A stretch of 5,307 bases of DNA, taken from assembly GCA_946621895.1 (NCBI GenBank), contig CAMOOZ010000307.1:1-5307 (forward strand), in the 5' to 3' direction. The notes below the pieces were generated by a model that was given only the letters and a program-made list of their open reading frames with translations, was not told where the DNA came from and did no database searches. A program made the position numbers and the translations under genes. This DNA comes from an uncultured Lachnospiraceae bacterium. Lineage in GTDB: Bacteria; Bacillota_A; Clostridia; Lachnospirales; Lachnospiraceae. Positions 1 through 5,307 of the stretch are shown here, piece after piece (the stretch's first letter is position 1; the number at the start of each line of letters is the position of its first letter).

Positions 1-1
1 A

Positions 2-89
2 GTCCTGCCTTGTCTATGCAATGTCCCGATTTGTCTGAATTTAATCCCGGCTTGTCTGAATCACGTCCCGATCTGTCTAAAATTTGTCC
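2..89. repeat. 21-base tandem direct repeats (GTCC-N5-TGTCT), possible transposon end
   Basis: Four consecutive 21-base units start at 2, 23, 44 and 65, and a fifth begins at 86. Each opens with GTCC (ATCC at 44) and carries TGTCT at unit positions 10-14 (11-15, 32-36, 53-57, 74-78). The array may extend left of the window. It is followed by a short dyad, TTGTC-CTT-GACAA (84-96), so GACA at 92-95 could be an element terminus. Arrays of short transposase sites are known at the ends of IS21-, Mu- and Tn7-like elements. That assignment is inference, because no transposase gene lies in the window. Confidence 0.7.
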
Positions 90-127
90 TTGACAATCGA
101 ACCGGTTTACTATCTGAAAACCGTATT

Positions 128-204
128 TTGAAAAAATTTACTTTTTCCTCTGATTTTCATTGAAAAAGTTTATTTTTCCCCGTGATTTTCATTGAAAAAA
201 TTTA
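128..204. repeat. 32-base tandem repeat with internal dyad, about 2.4 copies
   Basis: TTGAAAAA recurs at exactly 32-base spacing (128/129, 160/161 and 192/193 mark the equivalent T positions), followed each time by a/g-TTTA. GATTTTCATTGAAAAA is identical at 152-167 and 184-199. Within these two copies TTTTCA-T-TGAAAA (154-166 and 186-198) is a perfect dyad around one base. The segment is very AT-rich compared with the genes downstream. It may be a protein-binding array or a degenerated repeat; no coding role is apparent. Confidence 0.7.
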
Positions 205-231
205 CGCTTTGGGATATTCTTCTATATTGAA

Positions 232-241
232 CAGATATCTG
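232..241. repeat. 10-base perfect palindrome CAGATATCTG
   Basis: CAGATATCTG is self-complementary. It marks the left side of a palindrome-dense stretch running to about 431. Alone it could be chance; it is listed as part of that cluster. Confidence 0.35.
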
Positions 242-304
242 AATCCCATCGGCAAATCGGACATTTGCTTCGGGTTCCTCCGCTTCGCTTCGGAATAGAG
301 GGAA

Positions 305-342
305 GGTATGTAAAATCGAATCGATATTCGATTTTACATACC
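305..342. repeat. Perfect 17-bp inverted repeat with 4-base loop
   Basis: The left arm, GGTATGTAAAATCGAAT (305-321), and the right arm, ATTCGATTTTACATACC (326-342), are exact reverse complements around the loop CGAT. Such a long perfect stem with no T-run after it is not a typical intrinsic terminator. Because of the symmetry both strands encode the peptide YVKSN in open frames. A dispersed palindromic repeat or MITE-like unit is the most likely identity, but copy number elsewhere cannot be seen here. Confidence 0.8.
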
Positions 343-351
343 CGCATTTGT

Positions 352-363
352 GCCGCAAGCGGC
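352..363. repeat. Short hairpin GCCGC-AA-GCGGC
   Basis: Five-base perfect arms lie around AA, directly downstream of the 17-bp hairpin. A similar core, TGCCGC-TTC-GCGGCA, recurs at 417-431, so the two may frame the hairpin at 385-410. Confidence 0.45.
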
Positions 364-384
364 CCAAATCGCACCGATCCTATC

Positions 385-410
385 AGAGAAATTGCATTCG
401 CAATTTCTCT
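385..410. repeat. Perfect 11-bp inverted repeat with 4-base loop
   Basis: AGAGAAATTGC (385-395) and GCAATTTCTCT (400-410) are exact reverse complements around ATTC. It is followed by TCAGG, not by a U-tract, so termination is not the obvious role. It sits between the two GCCGC-type hairpins at 352-363 and 417-431. Confidence 0.7.
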
Positions 411-416
411 TCAGGC

Positions 417-431
417 TGCCGCTTCGCGGCA
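417..431. repeat. Short hairpin TGCCGC-TTC-GCGGCA
   Basis: Perfect six-base arms surround TTC. This is the last of the dense palindromes. The ligase-like reading frame becomes recognisable within the following 100 bases, so this is near the repeat/gene junction. Confidence 0.5.
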
Positions 432-890
432 TGAGAGGAAGGATGAAAAAGGAAATCAGGCTGAATGGCTGGTGGCCTCCCTCACACTCCCGGGCAATCC
501 CATCAGCGAGGAGGAGCGGAATGTGGATGCGGATCAGTATTCCAACGGGCGTCTCGGGATTTACAGCGCCTATCTTTCCCAGCTGAATCTTACGGGACAT
601 GCTGAGATGGGGGCGCTGCTTCCGGACGGCACACCGGCCGTGCATGCCCATAATATTTATTTGCAAATTGCCTTTGACCATGGTATACCTACGGGAGGAT
701 TATTTCTGATCCTGTGCCTGTTCGTTATATGGCAGGCATTCCGCTTCAGAGGAAGGAGCCTTCTGCCCTTCGCCCTCGGAGCGGCTTTTCTGGTTGGAGG
801 GATGGCAGAGTGGATCTCCCATCTCTGTAACCCCCTGTGCTTTGCGTTTGTTTTCAGTACAGCTGCGCTGTTTGCTGATGGCGGGGCGGC

Positions 891-897
891 AAAGGAG
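891..897 (+). promoter_or_regulatory. Ribosome binding site fixing the dehydratase start at 908
   Basis: AAAGGAG lies 10 bases before ATG 908 and immediately before the TAG of the upstream ligase-like remnant, suggesting translational coupling. It argues against the in-frame upstream ATG at 794, which would add 38 residues translated from inside the ligase-like gene. Confidence 0.8.
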
Positions 898-907
898 TAG
901 CTGCCGA

Positions 908-2785
908 ATGAAGTTCTGCATTAAAAAGTTTAATTTCCGGCTGCTGTACAGGCGGGCGGCGCTGATCATTTACGATCTGATCAGCGTACTGCTGGCCAGC
1001 TTTCTTGCGCTCTTTATCCGGTACAGTGACACGGGGATTGAATCCATTCCCGGGCATTTTCTGCAGACCGTGTGGATGACCATGCCGGCTGCCTGCGCGG
1101 TGACGCTGGCGGCCTATACCTTTTTCCGGCTTTACAGCTCCCTCTGGGCCTTTGCCGGCATCAATGAGATGCAGAACATTTTTGCGGCCAGCACCTCCTC
1201 TGCTGTTGTAATGAGTGTGGCGATCTGGCTGCTGGGGCTGCCCATTCCCCGCAGCTATGGCTTTCTCTACTGGCTGTTTTTGTTTCTCTGCACCATTATC
1301 AGCCGCTTTTCCTACCGTTTCCTGCGCAATCTGAGAAAAAAACAGCGAAATAAGAACAATTCCACCCAGGTGATGCTGATCGGCGCGGGAGAAGCCGGAA
1401 ATGCGATCTTAAAGGAGATCATCACCAGCAATTATTCCACCATGGTGATCCGATGCCTGATCGATGATGATCCGGCAAAGCAGGGTCATTATATCCAGGG
1501 CGTAAAGGTGGTGGGCGGCAGGAGCGAGATCATCCGGGCCGCGGACCTTTATAATATCGATGAGATCATCATCGCGATCCCCAGCGCCTCCAGGCAGCGG
1601 CTGAAGGAGATCCTGGCGATCTGTCAGGAAACCGGCTGCAAGCTGCGCTCCCTCCCCGGGATCTATCAGCTGGTAAACGGCGAGGTGACTGTTTCCAAGC
1701 TGAAGGATGTGGAGGTGGAGGATCTGCTGGGCAGGGAACCCGTCCGGGGGGATATGGAGGCAATCCTGAACCAGGTGCGGGGGAAGAGGGTCCTGGTGAC
1801 CGGGGGAGGAGGCTCCATCGGCTCCGAGCTCTGCCGTCAGATCGCAAGCCACGGACCTGCGCGGTTAATCATTTTTGACATCTATGAGAACTCGGCCTAT
1901 GAGCTGGAGCAGGAGCTGAGAAGGAAGTATCCGGAGCTGGATCTGGTCACGCTGATCGGCTCCGTCCGCAATACGAAAAGGATGTTTTCCGTTTTCGACA
2001 CTTACAGACCGGATATCGTTTACCACGCGGCAGCCCATAAGCATGTGCCCCTGATGGAGACAAGCCCCGGGGAGGCGGTCAAGAATAATGTGTTTGGCAC
2101 ATGGAAGACGGCGCAGGCCGCAGCCGATGCGGGGGCAAAGCGTTTCGTTTTGATCTCCACGGACAAGGCCGTCAACCCGACGAATATCATGGGCGCCTCC
2201 AAGCGGATCTGTGAGATGATCATCCAGGTCTTCAACCGGCATTACGACACGGAATTTGTGGCAGTGCGCTTCGGCAATGTGCTGGGCTCAAACGGCAGCG
2301 TGATCCCGCTGTTTAAAAAGCAGATCGAGGCCGGGGGACCGGTCACCGTTACCCATCCGGATATCATCCGGTATTTCATGACGATTCCGGAGGCGGTCTC
2401 ACTGGTGCTGCAGGCGGGCGTATACGCGAAGGGCGGTGAGATCTTTGTGCTGGATATGGGGGAACCGGTGAGGATACTGGATCTGGCCAGGAATCTGATC
2501 CGGCTTTCCGGCTATAAGCCGGATGAGGATATTAAGATCGAGTTCACCGGGCTTCGTCCCGGAGAAAAGCTTTTTGAGGAGCTGATGATGGATGAGGAGG
2601 GCCTGCAGGCCACGGAGAATTCCCTGATCCATATTGGGCGTCCTATTGAATTTGACGAAATGGATTTTTTTGCGCAGCTGCATGAATTAAAGGAGCTGTC
2701 GGAGCAGGAGGATGGCGCGGAGGCGATCCGGGAGAAGATCCGTGAGATCGTGCCGACCTACACGCCCGGAAAACAGCTGCAGTGA
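908..2785 (+). CDS. Membrane-bound UDP-GlcNAc 4,6-dehydratase, PglF/WbpM/CapD family
   Basis: The 625-residue protein is the full usual length of the large membrane dehydratases. Four hydrophobic segments (about 17-38, 56-76, 92-112, 115-135) anchor it. A first Rossmann domain follows, with GAGEAG at 159-164 (CoA-binding-like domain of the family). The catalytic domain begins at the NAD-binding motif GGGGSIG (299-305), then shows HAAAHKHVPLME (373-384) and STDKAVNPTNIMG (417-429). The active-site signature is T/S-D-K (418-420) with M428-x3-K432. Met in place of the Tyr of short-chain dehydrogenases is typical of WbpM-type enzymes. The family converts UDP-GlcNAc to UDP-2-acetamido-2,6-dideoxy-4-keto-hexose at the inner membrane face, the first step toward bacillosamine, QuiNAc or FucNAc sugars. 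The aminotransferase and phosphoglycosyl transferase downstream favour a bacillosamine-like 4-amino sugar. The exact stereochemistry cannot be told from sequence. Start 908 was chosen for its ribosome site and because it gives the short basic N terminus before helix 1. Confidence 0.93.
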   Translation: MKFCIKKFNFRLLYRRAALIIYDLISVLLASFLALFIRYSDTGIESIPGHFLQTVWMTMPAACAVTLAAYTFFRLYSSLWAFAGINEMQNIFAASTSSAVVMSVAIWLLGLPIPRSYGFLYWLFLFLCTIISRFSYRFLRNLRKKQRNKNNSTQVMLIGAGEAGNAILKEIITSNYSTMVIRCLIDDDPAKQGHYIQGVKVVGGRSEIIRAADLYNIDEIIIAIPSASRQRLKEILAICQETGCKLRSLPGIYQLVNGEVTVSKLKDVEVEDLLGREPVRGDMEAILNQVRGKRVLVTGGGGSIGSELCRQIASHGPARLIIFDIYENSAYELEQELRRKYPELDLVTLIGSVRNTKRMFSVFDTYRPDIVYHAAAHKHVPLMETSPGEAVKNNVFGTWKTAQAAADAGAKRFVLISTDKAVNPTNIMGASKRICEMIIQVFNRHYDTEFVAVRFGNVLGSNGSVIPLFKKQIEAGGPVTVTHPDIIRYFMTIPEAVSLVLQAGVYAKGGEIFVLDMGEPVRILDLARNLIRLSGYKPDEDIKIEFTGLRPGEKLFEELMMDEEGLQATENSLIHIGRPIEFDEMDFFAQLHELKELSEQEDGAEAIREKIREIVPTYTPGKQLQ

Positions 2786-2824
2786 TTTTCACAGAGCCTT
2801 GTTCTGAGCCCTGTGACGGCGAGC

Positions 2825-2831
2825 AGGGAGG
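2825..2831 (+). promoter_or_regulatory. Ribosome binding site fixing the aminotransferase start at 2842
   Basis: AGGGAGG lies 10 bases before ATG 2842. The alternative in-frame GTG at 2782, which overlaps the dehydratase stop (GTGA), lacks a comparable site and would add 20 residues atypical of the family, whose members begin close to the I-Y-L-S-S-P segment. Confidence 0.8.
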
Positions 2832-2841
2832 ATGGGAAAAT

Positions 2842-4071
2842 ATGAATAAACGCATTTATCTCTCCAGCCCCACGATGCATGGGGAGGAGCAGGAATTTGT
2901 AAAGGAAGCCTTTGATACAAACTGGATCGCGCCCCTTGGCCCTCATGTGGACGCGTTTGAGAAGGAGATCTGCGCCTGCACGGGCGCGCCCTATGCGGCG
3001 GCGCTTTCCTCGGGAACGGCGGCGATCCATCTGGCGATGAAGCTTCTTGGCGTATCGGACGGGGATGTGGTCTTTTCCCAGAGCCTGACCTTTTCCGCCT
3101 CCTGCAATCCCGCGGCCTATGAGCGGGCGAAGCTCGTGTTCATCGACTCGGAGAAGGACACCTGGAACATGGACCCCGAAGCGCTGAAGCTGGCCTTTGA
3201 AAAATATCCGCATCCGAAGGCGCTGATTTATGTTCATCTGTACGGCACGCCTGCGAAAACGGAGGAGATCCTGAAGCTCTGCAGGGAGCATCAGGTGCCG
3301 GTGATCGAGGATGCGGCGGAATCCCTCGGCGCATGGTACCACAGCGCCGCGCAGAAGGACACGGCATTGCCGCAGCAGGGCCTGCAGGATAAACAGGCAC
3401 AGCCGCAGTCTTCCGTTTCAGGGAAAATGACAGGAACTGCCGGGGATTTCGGCATCTATTCCTTTAACGGAAATAAGATCATCACCACCTCCGGCGGCGG
3501 AATGCTCATCTCAGGGGATGAGGAGGCGATCAAAAAAGCCCGTTTTCTGGCCACCCAGGCAAGAGATCCCGCAAGGCATTACCAGCATTCGCAGATCGGG
3601 TATAATTACCGGATGAGCAATGTGCTGGCCGCCATCGGCAGGGGGCAGTTAAAGCATCTGGAGGAGCACCGCCTCCGGAAAAAGGCGATCTACGGGCAGT
3701 ATAAGGAGGCCTTCCGGGATATCGAAGAGGTGAAGATGAATCCCTATGCGCCGGAGGATGAGCCGAATTTCTGGCTCTCCTGCATGACCCTTGAAAAAAC
3801 GGATCCCCTGCGCATCATGGAAGCCCTTGACGGGGAGAATATTGAGAGCAGGCCGATCTGGAAACCGATGCACCTGCAGCCCGTCTATGCGGACGCGGAC
3901 TTTTTTACGGCATTGCCGGGCGACAGACCTTCAGCGATCGTCCCGGGAAGGCCCTGGAGCAATGCGGAGGAGATCTTTGCAAAGGGACTCTGCCTGCCCT
4001 CGGATATCAAGAACACGCCGGAGGAAATGGAAAGAATCATCGGGATCATCCGGAAGGTGCTGGGAAAGTGA
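2842..4071 (+). CDS. PLP-dependent nucleotide-sugar 4-aminotransferase, DegT/DnrJ/EryC1/StrS (PglE-like)
   Basis: This 409-residue cytosolic enzyme is predicted to transfer the amino group of glutamate to the 4-keto sugar made by the upstream dehydratase. Family marks are SSGTAAIHLA (56-65, PLP phosphate contact), EDAAESLGA (156-164, with D157 expected to pair with the pyridine nitrogen), and YSFNGNKIITTSGGGM (206-221), where K212 is the Schiff-base lysine. The GNKIITTSGGGM string is close to PglE of the bacillosamine pathway. C-terminal KPMHLQPVY and GLCLPS motifs are present. The protein carries two apparent insertions relative to the usual family pattern: about 27 Gln/Ser-rich residues (167-193), between the GAWY strand and the TGTAGDFG segment, and about 12-14 residues from T356. 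All catalytic motifs are intact, so it is probably active. The gene starts 56 bases after the dehydratase and ends 19 bases before the transferase, consistent with one operon. The sugar product (4-amino-4,6-dideoxy GlcNAc or its C4 epimer) is not determinable here. Confidence 0.93.
   Translation: MNKRIYLSSPTMHGEEQEFVKEAFDTNWIAPLGPHVDAFEKEICACTGAPYAAALSSGTAAIHLAMKLLGVSDGDVVFSQSLTFSASCNPAAYERAKLVFIDSEKDTWNMDPEALKLAFEKYPHPKALIYVHLYGTPAKTEEILKLCREHQVPVIEDAAESLGAWYHSAAQKDTALPQQGLQDKQAQPQSSVSGKMTGTAGDFGIYSFNGNKIITTSGGGMLISGDEEAIKKARFLATQARDPARHYQHSQIGYNYRMSNVLAAIGRGQLKHLEEHRLRKKAIYGQYKEAFRDIEEVKMNPYAPEDEPNFWLSCMTLEKTDPLRIMEALDGENIESRPIWKPMHLQPVYADADFFTALPGDRPSAIVPGRPWSNAEEIFAKGLCLPSDIKNTPEEMERIIGIIRKVLGK
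3340..3420 (+). other. Low-complexity insertion within the aminotransferase
   Basis: Residues 167-193 are rich in Gln, Ser, Ala and Lys. They interrupt a region that in most DegT-family proteins is a short turn (Y-K-G-K-x-T-G-T). The frame stays open and motifs on both sides are intact. The segment contains ACGGCATTGCCG (3361-3372), which recurs at 3907-3918 in the second atypical segment of the same gene. Confidence 0.5.
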
Positions 4072-4081
4072 TCCGCTTATC

Positions 4082-4086
4082 GGAGA
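4082..4086 (+). promoter_or_regulatory. Ribosome binding site supporting a TTG start at 4091
   Basis: GGAGA lies 4 bases before TTG 4091. No ATG or GTG in this frame lies nearby, and the next in-frame ATG is inside the conserved core. The spacing is slightly short but the position matches the expected N terminus. Confidence 0.6.
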
Positions 4087-4090
4087 CGCG

Positions 4091-4777
4091 TTGATCTATC
4101 GGAAATTTATCAAAAGACTGCTGGATATCCTGATCTCGGGCTTTTTCCTGATTCTGCTTTCCCCGGTTTTTCTGCTGCTGATCCTGCTTGTCCGGATAAG
4201 GCTGGGAAGCCCTGTTTTCTTTCATCAGGACAGGCCGGGCTTAAATGAGAAGATATTCAGACTCTGCAAATTTCGCAGCATGACAGATGAGCGGGATGAA
4301 GCGGGAAAGCTGAAGCCGGATGCGGTAAGACTGACGAAATTCGGGAAATTTTTGCGCAGGACCAGCCTGGACGAGCTGCCCGAGCTCTGGAATATCTTTA
4401 AGGGCGACATGAGCCTGATCGGGCCGAGGCCGCTGCTCATCGAATACCTGCCCTGGTATACGGAGGAGGAAAAGCTGCGGCATACCGTGCGTCCCGGGCT
4501 TACGGGACTTGCCCAGGCAAGCGGCAGAAACTTTCTGGACTGGGATAACAGATTCAAAAAGGATGTGGAATATGTCCGGGGCTTAAGCTTCGGGATGGAT
4601 CTGAGGGTGATCGGGCTGACGATCAAAACAGTGCTTTTCCCGGAAAATGTGGCGGAGGACACGAATGCCGCCGAGGGAAATTTCGCGGAGATCAGGAAAG
4701 AGCGCCTGCAGCGCTTCGGTACGCTGGAGAAGCCGAAGGATACGAACGATAAGGAACGACAAAAGCAAAGCACATAA
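4091..4777 (+). CDS. Undecaprenyl-phosphate phosphoglycosyl transferase, PglC-like bacterial sugar transferase
   Basis: This 228-residue protein, read from TTG 4091, begins MIYRKFIKRLLDI, the usual start of small monotopic phosphoglycosyl transferases. One hydrophobic segment (about 13-36) contains the Ser24-Pro25 pair that in PglC kinks the re-entrant membrane helix. The catalytic core shows KFRSM, the Asp94-Glu95 dyad in SLDELPELWN, GDMSLIGPRP (IGPRP at 110-114) and RPGLTGLAQASGRN. Asp of this dyad is the nucleophile in the family. The enzyme moves a sugar phosphate from a UDP-sugar to undecaprenyl phosphate on the cytoplasmic face, starting a lipid-linked glycan. Its position right after PglF-like and PglE-like genes suggests the donor is the diamino sugar they help make. 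The last 30 or so residues are a charged, Lys/Glu/Asp-rich tail beyond the conserved domain (PglC itself is about 200 residues). WcaJ-type enzymes are larger and have extra helices, so this is the short form. Confidence 0.92.
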   Translation: MIYRKFIKRLLDILISGFFLILLSPVFLLLILLVRIRLGSPVFFHQDRPGLNEKIFRLCKFRSMTDERDEAGKLKPDAVRLTKFGKFLRRTSLDELPELWNIFKGDMSLIGPRPLLIEYLPWYTEEEKLRHTVRPGLTGLAQASGRNFLDWDNRFKKDVEYVRGLSFGMDLRVIGLTIKTVLFPENVAEDTNAAEGNFAEIRKERLQRFGTLEKPKDTNDKERQKQST

Positions 4778-4797
4778 AGGCGCGGAAAACATATGAT

Positions 4798-4804
4798 GGA
4801 AGGA
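4798..4804 (+). promoter_or_regulatory. Ribosome binding site for the ATP-grasp gene
   Basis: GGAAGGA ends 9 bases before ATG 4814. AGAGGG at 4806-4811 is too close to the ATG to be the better site. Together with the fitting N terminus this fixes the start. Confidence 0.65.
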
Positions 4805-4813
4805 TAGAGGGTC

Positions 4814-5307
4814 ATGAATATACTGGTGCTTAGCGCGGGAACGAGAAATCTGGTACTGCGGTATTTCAAGAAGACAATGGATAAGGGGGACAAGCTCTTT
4901 GCCGCGGACTGCAGCCTCTACGCGCCGGCGCTTTTTGAGGCGGACGAATTCTTCAGGGTGCCGCGGCTTGATGAGGAGGGCTATCTGGAGGCCGTTCTGG
5001 GGCTCTGTGAAAGAAAGAAGGCGGATGCCGTTTTTTCTTTGATCGATCCGGAGCTTTCCGTGCTGGCAAAGCACAGGGAGGAGTTTCTGGAGCTGGGAAC
5101 AACCCCGATCGTTTCGCCGTATGAACTGGTGGAAGACTGTCTGCATAAATCCCGGATGTTAAAGCGCGTGGAGGAAATGGGCTATCCCGTGGTGCAAAGC
5201 TTCACTTCCAGGATCCTTTTCCAGAGCGCCAGGGTGGCGGGCAGGATCGGCTTTCCCGTGTTTGTAAAGCCGGAGGACGGCAGCGCAAGCGTTGGCATAA
5301 ATCTCGC
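4814..5307 (+). CDS. ATP-grasp domain protein, carbamoyl-phosphate-synthase-like (partial, 3' end outside window)
   Basis: The frame stays open from ATG 4814 to the window edge (164 full codons). The N terminus MNILVLSAGTRN is a Rossmann-like strand and glycine turn. Next come a segment with AADCSLYAPAL (30-40), the SLIDPELSVLAKH block (about 75-87) and the TPIVSPYELVEDCLHKS helix (97-113). These match the pre-ATP-grasp region of carB-like ATP-grasp proteins found in clostridial polysaccharide loci. At 147-161, FPVFVKPEDGSASVG carries the Lys (K152) and glycine-rich loop that hold ATP in this fold. ATP-grasp enzymes join a carboxylate to an amine or similar nucleophile through an acyl phosphate. 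The substrate is unknown. By context it may act on the 4-amino sugar or another precursor of the glycan. It is 36 bases downstream of the transferase and probably co-transcribed. The catalytic metal-binding half is beyond the window, so activity cannot be judged. Confidence 0.85.
   Translation, partial: MNILVLSAGTRNLVLRYFKKTMDKGDKLFAADCSLYAPALFEADEFFRVPRLDEEGYLEAVLGLCERKKADAVFSLIDPELSVLAKHREEFLELGTTPIVSPYELVEDCLHKSRMLKRVEEMGYPVVQSFTSRILFQSARVAGRIGFPVFVKPEDGSASVGINL

Larger units (their letters stand above)
1..440. other. Repeat-rich, gene-free left flank
   Basis: No convincing gene lies here. Both strands contain open frames (for example minus strand 170-367), but they run through the tandem arrays and palindromes and resemble no protein family I know. 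Base composition is AT-rich to about 230 and then mixed, in contrast with the GC-rich genes from about 480. The arrangement (21-base array, 32-base array, hairpin cluster, truncated gene) suggests a recombination or insertion scar at the edge of the polysaccharide locus. Confidence 0.6.
265..900 (+). pseudogene. Truncated O-antigen ligase/polymerase-like protein (C-terminal remnant)
   Basis: The open frame ATG 265 to TAG 898-900 encodes 211 residues, but only roughly the last 140 look like a real protein. Residues 94-112 (NGR, then YLSQLNLTGH) and the HAHNIYLQIAFDHG block at 127-140 match the periplasmic-loop region of the Wzy/WaaL O-antigen ligase superfamily, with its conserved H-N pair. 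Three hydrophobic segments follow at about 145-157, 166-184 and 189-205, as expected for the membrane C terminus. Family members usually exceed 400 residues with ten or more membrane helices, so the front half is missing. Residues 1 to about 57 are translated from the palindrome cluster (for example YVKSN from the 17-bp hairpin) and are probably not ancestral. An internal GTG at 472 is a possible start. The intact protein would polymerise or ligate lipid-linked glycans outside the membrane; this remnant is probably inactive. Its stop directly abuts the ribosome site of the next gene. Confidence 0.75.

Noticed and set aside
90..118. TTGACA at 90-95 as a promoter -35 box
   Set aside because: No good TATAAT-like box lies 16-18 bases downstream (TCTGAA at 17), and TTGACA is explained by the end of the GTC repeat array.
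1..204. CRISPR array
   Set aside because: Units are contiguous 21- and 32-base tandem repeats without unique spacers of similar length, and no cas gene is present.
443..586. ATG at 443 preceded by AGAGGAAGG as a gene start
   Set aside because: The purine stretch abuts the ATG without proper spacing and the frame is not that of the ligase remnant; the short product has no recognisable features.
2789..2816. TCACAG/CTGTGA inverted repeat between dehydratase and aminotransferase
   Set aside because: Only six base pairs with a 16-base loop and no T-run, so it is not a credible terminator or a clear operator.
2758..3342. Minus-strand open frame of 194 codons across the dehydratase/aminotransferase junction
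   Set aside because: It covers the well-supported aminotransferase start and motifs in antisense and has no recognisable domain; it is a by-product of GC-rich coding.
4225..4893. Long open frame on the minus strand opposite the phosphoglycosyl transferase
   Set aside because: It is antisense to a clearly conserved gene, is rich in Ser/Arg/Pro/Leu as expected of a shadow, and matches no family I recognise.

Overview
The window carries part of a cell-surface polysaccharide or glycoconjugate locus, read entirely on the + strand. It is preceded by about 440 bases of repeat-rich, gene-free DNA. The gene types, the strong AGGAGG-like ribosome sites and the GC-rich coding DNA suggest a Gram-positive anaerobe of the Lachnospiraceae/Clostridia kind. 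This is inferred from the look of the proteins and no marker gene confirms it.

Layout. Bases 1-95 hold an AT-richer array of 21-base direct repeats in which GTC recurs every 10-11 bases. It resembles the multi-site end of a transposable element, but no transposase is visible. Bases 128-204 hold a second tandem array with a 32-base period and an internal dyad. Bases 230-431 are a mosaic of palindromes, including a perfect 17-base-pair hairpin. An open frame runs out of this mosaic into the C-terminal part of an O-antigen ligase/polymerase-like membrane protein ending at 900, so that gene appears to have lost its front half.

From 908 onward come four closely spaced genes: a membrane-anchored nucleotide-sugar 4,6-dehydratase (PglF/WbpM/CapD type, 908-2785), a PLP-dependent sugar aminotransferase (PglE/DegT type, 2842-4071), a monotopic phosphoglycosyl transferase (PglC type, TTG start, 4091-4777), and the first 164 codons of an ATP-grasp protein (4814 to the window end). 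Gaps are 7, 56, 19 and 36 bases, with no terminator-like structure between them, so one transcript is likely.

How they would work together (inference from families). The dehydratase turns UDP-GlcNAc into the 4-keto-6-deoxy sugar, and the aminotransferase makes the 4-amino sugar. The transferase then places a sugar phosphate on undecaprenyl phosphate to begin a glycan on the inner face of the membrane. No acetyltransferase of PglD type lies between them. The ATP-grasp protein could instead modify the amino sugar, but nothing in the window proves that. The most unusual material is the repeat-rich left flank and its junction with the truncated ligase. I see no clear sign of an entirely new system.
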